A DNA stretch of 64,000 nt from NCBI GenBank assembly GCA_945910005.1, contig OX246738.1, positions 29,281,697 through 29,345,696 of the forward strand, read 5' to 3'. Below are positions 22,346-33,859 of this stretch, in pieces; the first letter of the stretch is position 1, and each line of letters opens with the position of its first letter. Origin of the DNA: Isoperla grammatica (taxonomy: Eukaryota; Arthropoda; Insecta; Plecoptera; Perlodidae). The position numbers and the translations under genes were made by a program. Under the pieces are notes generated by a model, which was not told the DNA's origin, searched no databases, and worked only from the letters and a program-made list of their open reading frames with translations.

Positions 22346-22910
22346 ATTGGGCCCAAAGATATGATCTGCCGTTCCTAAGATGCGAACAAAATTAATGAGG
22401 TCCCCATTTCAGTGCTTAGTCAGTGGAGGGCAGGGGGCATTCCCCTTCAACCCTATCTTTTATGAGCTTCTTTTTAATCTGAATGCCATCATTCCAAAGG
22501 CAAATAAAAATAAAAACTACACCTTTGGTGTAACACATTAGTTGGACAGCCACAAATAAATGTGAGTGTTGCCGTTATGTTGTGCCTTGTATAATATTAT
22601 GGTATCAATGTATTATACTTGCTGCAGGCCATTGACCCATTGTATTTTATGTTCTTGTATTTGCTAAATTCGTAATGTTTCTATACATAATTTGATTAAT
22701 TTCTTAGTAGCATTCTGTTACGCTCTTACCACCATTACACTTTTACACTCGTAAATTACCTATCTTATTCTTCACTCCTACTTCTACTCTTCAGATCGTA
22801 TCTCCCGTTTGGCTGAATGTCGTTATTAAATGAGAAAGGGGCCGACGTCAAATAACCCAATGGTTCAGTACGTCGTTAATATAGTAAATAAAATCAATCA
22901 TTCACTTAAG

Positions 22911-23145
22911 TTAAATAAATAAAATAAATGTGTAAGTATTTATTGTCTACCCGCTCAAGAATTTATTTTGAGAGGGGACATTCATCATACCATTTTTTAT
23001 TATCTGGGCTCCAAACTACTTAAATGTACACCCTGTATCATATACAGAGACTACAGTCTGTTGAAAAAACCCCAGCCAGAACCGGGAATCGAACCATGGG
23101 CCGTCTGCATTGGAAGCAGGAATAAACCCACTAGACCAACGCCCG
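22911..23145 (-). mobile_element. tRNA-derived SINE family A, full-length
   Basis: On the minus strand, GCGTTGGTCTAGTGGG (A-box region, 23143-23128) and GGTTCGATTCC (perfect B box, 23095-23085) lie about 43 bp apart, as in a polymerase III promoter. The body ends with a conserved GAGCGGGTAGACAATAAA-type end and an ATTT-rich tail (22929-22911). Related copies or ends lie at 5714, 19652, 21440, 42524 and 48139. A SINE is preferred to a tRNA gene because no acceptor stem closes around the boxes. Confidence 0.85.
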
Positions 23146-23689
23146 CACAAATTAATTGTGGAAGTTATCTTTATTTTCCTATGATGTTTAGTGTTTAACT
23201 CTGATGACGTCATAACAAACTTGTTGCCATTTCGGCCTTATCACGACCTCTTGGTTATCACTGGCACACTTTCTCAACTTGTTTGATTCACGGAACCAAA
23301 ACTCGTGGATTTCGAAACACTTGGACCATCATCACTCATATAAATGTCATTGTTCTAAGCTCGGCTGAAGATTGCTAAAACTGTGGCGCATAATTTCGAG
23401 TGTTGGATATATCTTGAGCAGTAGTACTTATTATTATCTTTCTTTCATAAATTACGCTTCTTGTGTCGGCTAACCACAATCTCGTACCTTTCCCCCTTCC
23501 CTCCCCCCCCCCCCCCCTCTTCATGCAAGTGTACCCTCTTGCCTCAAGCCACCAAGTAACGAGAGCGCAATGTTCCTCCCGCTAACCTGCCTTATACCTT
23601 GTCTGTCTCGTTATTGAAATATCACAAATTACCTAGACAAAGTTCACTAAAACGTGGATTATGAAGAACCATATACACGTCGAACACTT

Positions 23690-24410
23690 CTTCTCTATGA
23701 AGTCTCCAACTCTTAGAGAAGAACAACAACAACCAAACATCTCTAAGAAGTGGACAAAAAGATACCCCTACCCCTTAGAGAAGGACAAAGAACAACCATA
23801 CATCTCTAAGAAGTGGACAAAATACGCCTTAGAGAAGGACAAAGAACAACCATACATATCTCTAAGAAGTGGACAACAAAGATACATCTAGATACATCTA
23901 GGAGGACAAAGTACAACCACACATATCGCTAAGAAGTGGACGATAAAGATACTTCTACCTCTTAGAGAAGGACAAAGAAGAACCACACAAATCTCGAAGA
24001 AGTGGACAGTAAGGATACCTCTACATCTTAAAATAGGACAAAGAACAACCACACATCTCTAAGTGGGTAATAAAGATACTTCTACCTGTTATAAGAGGAC
24101 AAAAAAGAACAACCACACATCTCTAAGTGGGTAATAAAGATACTTCTACCTGTTATAAGAGGACAAAAAAGAACAACCACATAAGAAGTGGGTAATACCA
24201 AGATATTCTTATCTCTTAGAGAAGCACAAAGAACAACCACATAATAAGTGGGTAATACCAAAATGTTCTTATCTCTTAGAGAAGCACAAAGAACAACCAC
24301 ACACAATATCTCTAAGATGTGGACTATAAATATCTCTACCTCTTGGAAAAGAACGAAGAACCACCTCATCCCTCGCGTTTTTCTCTTATAGAGAAAGATA
24401 ATGAACAATC
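23690..24410 (+). repeat. Degenerate minisatellite upstream of the NDRG promoter
   Basis: About eleven units of 55-67 bp repeat the order CTTAGAGAAGGACAAAGAAC, AACCACACAT, TCTCTAAGAAGTGGA and AAAGATACCTCTACC. Two adjacent units are nearly identical with a 67-bp period (24061 and 24127) and two with a 60-bp period (24180 and 24240). TCTCTAAG and CTTAGAGA within each unit are reverse complements, so the transcript of each unit could fold into a small hairpin. Short ORFs on both strands follow the repeat and are not believed. Confidence 0.9.
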
Positions 24411-24504
24411 TATTGTACTTTAGAATTAGTCAGCGTATAAACCACCCCGTCTCGCTAAGAGGAAGATACTGACAAGCCTTTTAGAGCCACGACAGAGGGT
24501 GCTA

Positions 24505-24735
24505 ACGAACCAATCAGGGCAGAGAAGCTTGAGCACGTGTCCTGACGTCATGTGTTTTCGCCGGGCACCGCCACACGATGGTGTTGGCATGTCCTAAAAT
24601 ACACTCTGCTTGGCTTGTCACTGCCCCGGTTTAGTTAGCGAAGAGTTCGTATGGCTTCATTTGACTGTCAGTAGTAGTTGGTGGGTCTTGGCCGCGGTTT
24701 TAGTGTGACTTGTTTACAAAGTAGTTGAGATTAAA
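24505..24735 (+). promoter_or_regulatory. Putative NDRG promoter and 5' UTR
   Basis: This stretch, more GC-rich than its flanks, precedes the ATG at 24736. It contains CCAAT (24510-24514), a CACGTG E-box (24534-24539) and a palindromic CRE TGACGTCA (24543-24550) within 41 bp. TCAGT at 24668-24672 resembles an arthropod initiator, but the downstream region lacks a full DPE match and no TATA box was seen. The transcription start is therefore not fixed. The CACGTG site is of interest because vertebrate NDRG1 is a known Myc-repressed gene. Confidence 0.5.
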
Positions 24736-24756
24736 ATGTCTTCAGATTTTCTCAAG
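24736..24756 (+). CDS. MESK2: NDRG exon 1 (coding part)
   Basis: ATG plus six codons (M-S-S-D-F-L-K), followed by GTAAGG. It joins in phase 0 to exon 2, giving MSSDFLKKYIVPTEK. The ATG context is AAAATG. This start is chosen because it follows the promoter-like region and precedes a consensus donor; alternative first exons are possible at 28468 and 28945. Confidence 0.7.
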
Positions 24757-27700
24757 GTAAGGTCACGCACTATTCATTGTTCCCTATTCGGACATGGGGG
24801 ATTTACTAAATGATGCACGTATTAGTTTTGTAAATAGTTTTGCCTTTCGTTGACTATGTATGTGTGGTGCTTCTTCCGTGGATGTATTGACTAGTTAGGT
24901 GTTTAAACGAGATTTGGTAGCGCTAAATGAAACACAAGGCGGCATTCACTGTTCTCGACCTAATGCCAAAGAGAGAGTAAATGTAGTGGGGGGGGGGGGG
25001 GGGGGGTATAAGGACACAGTGTATGAGAGTATTGTGCGTTATGGTAATAATTATGATTTAGATATTTTGATGTTTTTTACTGAGATCATAGAATTGGCCG
25101 TTATCAACGATTTACGAAGTGAATATCCAACACACGTTTTTTACAAGAAACATTATTATTTACGTTCACTAACTTATTTCATTTGTTATTGAATAATGAT
25201 AAATTTGTACGCACGTTACGTCATTAATGGATTTTGATACCAATAATTCGAGTGTTTGGTTAATTTAGCCGTCAGATTGCAAATCGCCATTGAAAAGGCA
25301 ACGACCAACGCTGGATCAATGGATGTAGTTCAAACCCCCGCAAGGCGTAAATGTTAGTGATCGTCTATTAGATCAAATCGAGGCGAGAATTTGTAAAAAT
25401 ACAGTAATTACAACTAGATTGTGATTTATATTGAAGTAAATTTAAGTACATCGAAACCGAAGATTATAAATTCAATATATTTATCTTTATAATCTTTTTA
25501 CTGTGCAACATCATTTTAATCAATATTTTAGGAAGTTTGATAAGTTGAAAATTGTTTACTAAAATGTTGTTGACTATGCCTGTAATTTTCATTTAGCGGA
25601 ACATTTCAGGCTCATATTCTTTGTTTGTTATTTCAATCTGTATGCCTCAGGCCTTCATACTTACCGTGGGGGGAAAGGGCTCGACAAATGACTGGAACAC
25701 ATATTTTGTCTCTGTTCTCGTGGACAAGTGATTTGAATAAATTAAATTAATCACATATTTACTAGAGTTAAATTGCCCGGCATAAGTATTGCCTATTACC
25801 GTTTGTTCGTCTGAACAACAAGAGAAGTCGGGTCCCCGCGACGCCACTGCCACTATAGAACAGCGGTTCGCTTCATAACGGGCCAGTCGTATCGTTGAAT
25901 GCTCCGGGTCCAAGCTCGGTCCATAAAACAACAACCGCTCTCACATAGGCTTACGTTTGAAATAATACAGACGTACCGTTGACTTCGGGTCAAGGGTAGA
26001 AGCTTTATGAGCGCATTTCGCTTTTATTGGTCTCACTAGAATTAGCAATTAATTGAGTTTTATTTCTGTCGCGTTGAGATCAATGAGTGAAAGTGGTCGA
26101 TGGGGGAGTGGAGGGGGGATTGAGGGTGGACGCCCCATTTTAAAGCATCGATTGTCTCCGTCATCCTCTGCAAAATAAAATATTTTATCCCCTAGATTTT
26201 GAATGTCACGAGCGCATTAAACGCAATTAAATGATAACAAAGAAAGCGTAGGATTATATTTACTCTGACGAGGAAGTATTTTTCTGACAAGGCTTCGAAA
26301 ACGAGGAGGGCCACCCATGCAGAATATAAAGTGAAGAGTGCGTAGACAATAGTCAATGCAATTCATCACTCTGGTTTCATTATCTTGTCGTCTCCAGTCA
26401 AGAGAAAAGCTTTCACTAGCATGGGCGCGGCACTAACAGAATCAAAGAGAATCAGTACGCTTTGGAATCAATCCCCCCCACCCTTTCCCTTTGCCGCAAT
26501 TTAAAATATTGAATTCATCTTCTTGGAAATTTGTATTCATTTAATGAACTGTAAATTAAATTTTTGTGTAGTCTACCTTACAAATGCATGTAACATTTGG
26601 CAATTTTACATAGAGTTGAACTCTTATACGTGCTACAGATTCAGATTCAGATTTCAGACAATTTTATCCTCAACACAGAATACATACATGTTACTAAAAA
26701 GTGGCTATTTAGCCTATACAAAGTTGGAGAAGCCTGCAAAGTCATGGAGACTTGAGTGCAGTCCATTTACAAAATAGTGTACAATATTAATTTTGTCAGA
26801 TGGCGACAATAGGCATACTTGAAAGGAAAATTGTGTGATAATACAATTTATACAGTTATAGCTAGAGCTAAATGTATTGGGGGTTGATATTATATTGATG
26901 GTAATCGCTATCAAACGATATATCTATTACTATTTTGTATGTAATTTTATTTTATGAAAAGAAAACAATATTGTTTGAAATTGCTTATAACTAGAGCTCA
27001 AGTGTATGTACGAACTGCCAAATGAGATCTAGGTAGCTCGCAGGAAAATTAACGGTATTTTACCTTGAGAACGCTTCAAGATATTGAAAAAGTTATTCAT
27101 ATCCGCGATTTGAAATATCGATATTTTGAATCAGCTGATACAAAATATCGATATTTTGTATCAGCTGATTCAAAACCAAATCCGGGTTTGGAATCGCTTT
27201 TTCAATACGTTGAAGCAATAAAACCCGTTAATTTAGCGAGCTGGACGTGCGGCAGTCGTCGTGTACTCTGTACAAGAACTAGCTGAAAACGCCCCTCCCC
27301 CCCCCCCCCCCCTGCACGATTCACCATCATCGACGCTGGGAATAATAGGTGTGCATCGAGGCTTGCATGAATAAGATTGTGTACATGATGAATTACGAAT
27401 ATTACCCCTCGCTCCGTAAATGTCGTGCGTGGGTGGAACTTCCAAACGCGTTTACGTGCCCATAAAAACAAAGTAACGCGGTAGGATAATTTCGCTTCAC
27501 TCAACTCAGTTAATAAACAGCGCCGAGAAACAACTCATCCAAAGATCACAGAGTGTCAAGGTCGTTGATGTCAATGTCAAGGTCATGTTTGGTCCGAGAG
27601 AACACCAACACTGTTTGACAGATTACTTCTTGTTTGTTGTTAATATTAATATAATATATATATATAAGTAATATTTTATTCCAGAGCATAAGGTATATTA

Positions 27701-30700
27701 AAATAAAATAATATAGGTGTACACTACAATGAATGCAAAACATCAATAATCACTGAAGGCCTAATAACAACCAAATAATTAAATACTATTTTAAAACTTA
27801 TGGTCTTGGCTCGATTTTTGCATGAAATGTCAGATTTGTCTATTGCACCATTGAACTTCTACTACCCGACTAAAGTATGTTTGGCAGCATAAGGCGAGAA
27901 TGTGTAGGGTTGTACCAACAACTGGCTTACCACGGAAGAAACTAGCCAGCCGTCCGCGATGGCTCCTATACGGCTGGGGCGTATGTCTTACTATAAGCCC
28001 CGCATAAGACATGAGGTTTTTGTAATTGTCCTTATTTTTTATGTGTCACCACTCACCTCTCATCGTCTCGAATAGCATAAATGCAATAATAGAGACGTAA
28101 AGCAACAAGAATCATCATAAGCCAGCCATGCGGTGTCGCAATAGAGACATTATTATTGGGTTATGACCCTTTACATGCATGTTAACAGTATTAGAACATT
28201 TTTTGACTATTTATTTGTTCCTCCAGACCATCGTGGTAGTATAGTGGATTGAGCAAGATCACAACTCTCCCACTCCCTCCCTCTCAGTCTTTGTTTGCAC
28301 ACGTACGCACTTCTCTATAGTTTACTACCCCTGAGATCCGCGGGCGCCGGCGCAACAGAGGTAGGGATCGAACTTTCGCTTTCACTAGGGGTAGTTTCAG
28401 TACAGCGGGAAGAAGGGGAGTGACAGCAGTTACAAAAAGCGCGGAAAGTGAACACAAAGGAATCAGAATGGGAGAGAAGTCGAATACATCGGTACGTGTA
28501 CTTTATTTAAATTCATTCATAAACTTTCATATTTTCCATTATATATTTCTGTATCTATATTGTCTATCTCCAAAAATTGAAAATATAAACAATCCATGTG
28601 AGGACTGATGTTACATGGTATATTATTATTTCAAATAGACATCTGTCCATGTGAAATGTTGAATCATTTAACTATGCCAATTCAATTTGGTGAATGGTAT
28701 ATTCAATGAGTGTATTTTTGGATTTGGCGGGAAACACATTATATTGGGGTAGTGGTTCCCTACGCGGACGCCCTAGGCTGTTATTGCGTTGTGACCCAGT
28801 GGAGATTATGTACGCGTCATAATACATCCCCGCTGCTCTTTTCGATCACGTCGGGGGTGGTTTGGCTGGTACATTTCACTCGGAGAGTTGTGGAGAGTTT
28901 TATAAAAGGCCACTGAAGTATCGGTAACCAATGTAAAATACAATATGGCGTTGTGGGGATTGATTGTGATTTTCCGATATCGGGAGTTTGCACGGACGGT
29001 CAGGGCTGTGTTTACGGAAATACAGCCGCGCAAAGTTGGCGGAAAGCTGCCCCCCCCCACCCCCACCCCCCTCGTACGTCATCACAAGCTGTGACGTCAC
29101 TGGCTGCCACGCGGTACAGCACGCGCGAATTGCACTGGACCACTCACTGTGCTGTGCGTGAGAGGAATCGAGACGACCGGGAGAACTGAGTGCGTGTGTT
29201 GTACTTATTGTACGTGGAACACTTTGTTTTGTGTTTATTATATACATATAAGCGGTACATTGTAAAAATGTATACCAAAACTTCTTTAAAAAAATCCACA
29301 CCACATAATAATTATTAAAGTGTTTAAAGAAAGGTTTGGAACTATCTTTACATTATTATGTACACGTTTGGATGATGTTTCAAACTTTTCATTAGGAAGA
29401 TATTTTAATTATTCTTGAGAGCAGAAACATTTTCCCCCCGTATGATGTCAAAATCGTTGTAGTGGATTCCTGCATTCACCTACGAACATGGGCGCCATGC
29501 AACAAGAGGGAATAATCCAAAGAAATGACGTCCGAGCTGGAAATCAATATCCATTTACTCTTTGAAACGTTCATCAGCCAGATAGTATTATTTACCTAAA
29601 AGGGGTTATAATGTGCTTCAGTTACCTATTGTCTTAGTACTTTTACTGCTGGCCCATGGAACATGCTGACGACACCCATACCTATAGAGCACCCAAAATA
29701 GACTAGATGCATTCTGGTGGCAAGAAAATAAACTTCTATTAGGAGTGGTTTAGCTGTCATTTTTCATTGTTGTTTTATTGTTATTATTCATCAATGGCGC
29801 TGAAAGGAGGTTGCTTAGCAGCGCTATCTATGTAAGTTTTGAGTCCTCTATAAACAACGCACCTCACCTCGCCTTACCTTAGTATCCACACGTTCACGAT
29901 AAAACAACAATACTATTTATTTACTTATAATTATACTTTTGTGAACGTGAAATTACTTGCATGAATACTTTCCCCAATCGTGTTCCCAATATTAAAAAAA
30001 AATGCTCACTGTAAAATTTGTATCAAGAAGAATAAGAAATTGTTTACGATATATAAACGAATGTAATGTGCGGCGTAATACGCAAATGATCATGGGATCG
30101 TGAAGAGCTTCCTTTATTATGGTTTCACAGTGTGCGCTGCTTTGCTGTGCCTCTTTTATAGATATTTCAGTCGTAAACTCAATATATTATGTTTGAGGTT
30201 TCCACGAAAATGTTCTGATGCAACTTGATGCAGTTTGGCAGGCACTGCAACCTATAAGCTTGATGTGGTGTATAACATACACAACCGTGGTATTTTCATG
30301 GTTCGTGTAGAAGTAATTACACTTGAAGTTGTACGAGTAAAGTTAGTGCATCGTGGAGTATATTTTACATAGGTAAGTTACTCATCGTACCAGATAGCTG
30401 TGGCCATATGTGTTGTATGTGAAAGTAAAACGTTAATAACAGCATCACTAAAGAGTAAAGTTGATGCGGTCTATACGGAAGAACTGAAACAGTCCGCCAG
30501 CTTATAAGATACATTCCGTAACTTGCTGCCGGTGAGTTTGACGCTTCCCTGCTGCTCTCCTCCACCGCTATGTGATCATCCCTTTCCCCCCGTGACAACC
30601 CGACAATCATAATCACTCATTTTCTATATGCTGGGCGGTGGTCATATAGCTAGGAGGTGGAGCTTCTAACTACGTCAAATCAAAGATTACAAACTTGAGG

Positions 30701-33687
30701 TCAAACTAAGACTATCTGCATGCACTCAATAATAGCAAATAACAATATCCTGGCTGATGGAATCTGGTGATTTTATGCCATTGAGCAGGCAAGCTGTACT
30801 CTTAATACAAAACGCAAAACAGAAAAATGTTGGCTCTGGCGCTGTTGGGAACACCCCCCCCCCCCCCCCCCCCCGAAATATATTCCAGGAGACACCATGA
30901 CTGGAAGTAAACCTACTATGTCTTTTTTGACCAGATCAAATATTGTAAACTTCTTCTTGTAAAAATTCTTATAGGAAATGATCAACATCAAAGTGACAAA
31001 TCAAAGTGTACTTCTACATCAAGTGGTTGTAAAAGTCGACATCAATAATTATTTACATTGTTTAGGGCCGGTATTTCAATGTCCAGTTAAAGTGTCAAGT
31101 AAATTTAACTGTCAGGTAAGCCAAGTTTGGTGTATTTCTATTGGCCGTTGTCATGGTGAAAACAATTTAACTGAGAAGTAACTGGACATTGAAATACCGG
31201 CCCTTAACATTATTAATTTGTATATAATAATTTGCGTTTGAAGGTCTTTACACTACTAAACAGCTATATTGTTGTCAAGCCAAAGATACGTTTTGATGAG
31301 GTAATGCATAGTGAACATGTAAGTTTTTTAAACGTTGTTTTATATGTGTGTTTTGGGATTGGGGTGTGTGTGTAAGGGGGGAGAGTGTTGGGGGTGGGGG
31401 GGGGAATACATATTGTATACAAGTAAATGGTTACAGAACCAAAAAATCCAAATAAAAAAACCCAAAGAACCAAAAAAAAAAATCGTGTTCTGGAACTACC
31501 TCGGCTAGTGAAAGCTATAAGCGTGTGAGGACTCCCTGGTTATATCGCACATGACGAACAAACGAGCTTTCAAGAGCGAGTTGACATTGGAACAGTGAGC
31601 GTGAGCGAAGCATTCCTCCTGTACGTTCACCTGTTATGTCAGGGAACCTTCTGGCTGCTCAGAGTGAGAGAAGGAACGCTGGCTGGCAACCGCGAACTTG
31701 CAGCTCGTAGCCAAAATTCCGAAAGGCCAACTGGCTGTCCGGACGGTTAAATCGAGCACTTGCGGGCGGGGCGCGCGGCGTCCAATGCGGCTACTGTTGG
31801 AACTAGAGACGTCGGGATTTGGGCGGCGTCGTTTGAAAAACATTGGTTTCGAAACTGTTCCACGTAATCAAATGTCAGTTTGTCTGTTTGTCGGTGTGAT
31901 TTTTGCTCGTATGTGGGACGAATTGACAAATATCGATTATTAAAAAAAGGAATTTTATATTGTCATCCCTTACCAAACTAGTTGGGAAAATTAAGAACAA
32001 TTTTCTAATGTCACTTCTAGTAACACCCACAAATATTTTGTGTTAGGACGATAGTTTCCAAATGGCAAAACGATAAGTGAGTCCACAATATACTGTGTTG
32101 TGCGAATATCTGTAAATAACTTTAGATCAGTCAACATTCATGGGAATCCATTAATCAATCCATAGATATAAATGTTGTATCTATGATCAATTCAACATCC
32201 TGAAAGAAAAATGAAAGTGTTTCTTACCATATTGTTGTTCCGTGTGCACCGTCAGCACCAACCATGTATTACGTTTGGTTATAATGAGACAGCAATCCAT
32301 TTTGCATCCTTTTTTGAGAATATCTGTAGATCTTATTAACTAGACCCGTATCATTCCAAACTTTTGATATTGCGTATACAAACAATAGACTTTCCCTTTT
32401 TCGTTCTTTTCAAGCTATTCGTTGAAAAGTGATAGTAATGAACAATTAATATTTGATTGTTTCATATTTGTAGTTTGTTTGTGTGTTTGTTTGATTGTTT
32501 GTTCATTAGTATGGCTCTCACAGCCTCTGGCTTCTACAATTAATTAAGGCAACACATACGTAATCAAGAACACAGTATAACAAAAACCTTCACATTAAAT
32601 AATTAATATTGCCATTAAGGTTAGGATATCGCTAGCACTAGGGCCCGCTAGAGGGGTAAGGGGGAATGCAACATAGTTTGCCGTACATTGGAGTAAAGTA
32701 TCCATATCTTCGGAACTAATAAAGCTATGAAGGTGATCGTGGACTTTTTAAAAAGCTTAAATCATCAGCTTCAATTGTATCTATAAATTGATTACTAATG
32801 TTTATAATTACATAATGTTAATGCTCTTTTAATTAACATCTGTAAAATTGAGTTCTAGATCGATATTTAGACCAAATATTAATCCAGCAACGAAATTCAA
32901 ACGTTTTTGCATAAAACGCATAAATTGTGAGGTCTAACCGCAGGTATATTTTCAATTTTCAAACTCGACTTCAATGAAAAAAATAATTAATGAAACTGAA
33001 TTAAATTATCTATTGTTTGTGAATATGATATGATATTAACAAAAGACCGACGGTTAGACCTTGCATTTGGTTCTAGAACTTGAATGCTTTTTAAATTTTT
33101 AAGATATCTTACACCGTTCTCAAACTATCAATTAAATTAGTTTTTAAAGTTTTAAGAATTATTTTGTTCGACAAGGAGCGCTTAGAGTGGCAGTGTTTGG
33201 AACTCGGTAGTAAGTTGACTATTCATTCGCGGGAAGGACAAAATGCAACTTTGGAACAGATTAAAGCTTGTCACCTGTCACATACCTAATTACACTATAA
33301 TTATGTGGTCGTACCGCATGGATAGTTCGATACTGAAATGCAGCTCAACGATGCTCGCCTGCACCTACGCTTACAATTATTTCGAAATTTCACTTGTGTT
33401 AATATCGGCCTAATCTACAAGATATCTACGATACACTTTGTAGTTTGTAAAGATTATCAATTTACACCATTTGAGACAGACTCTCAACCGCGTATCACCA
33501 GTAGGCCTACTGAGATGAGAATCCATGAATGTGTTTTGGGAAGCTGCATAAGCAACCAGACCTAATAATTTATGCGAGGACGAAAATTCGTTGTTTGTAT
33601 GTCACATACTAATATTAAATATGGGTTAATTAGCAATATGTGATAAGATGGTTTCGTGATCACTTGTTATTGGTATGTTTATTGCTT

Positions 33688-33718
<31 letters not shown>

Positions 33719-33775
33719 TTACAACGCCAAATGACATTCACAAGTACAACGTTACATATAGCACAAAAGATATTG

Positions 33776-33859
<84 letters not shown>

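Noticed and set aside
23661..24408. ORFs of 76 and 108 codons in the minisatellite
   Set aside because: They follow the repeat unit on both strands, with no conserved start or domain.
28900..29304. 134-codon minus-strand ORF with a poly-Gly stretch
   Set aside because: The Gly run comes from a C-rich simple repeat. No homology is recognised.
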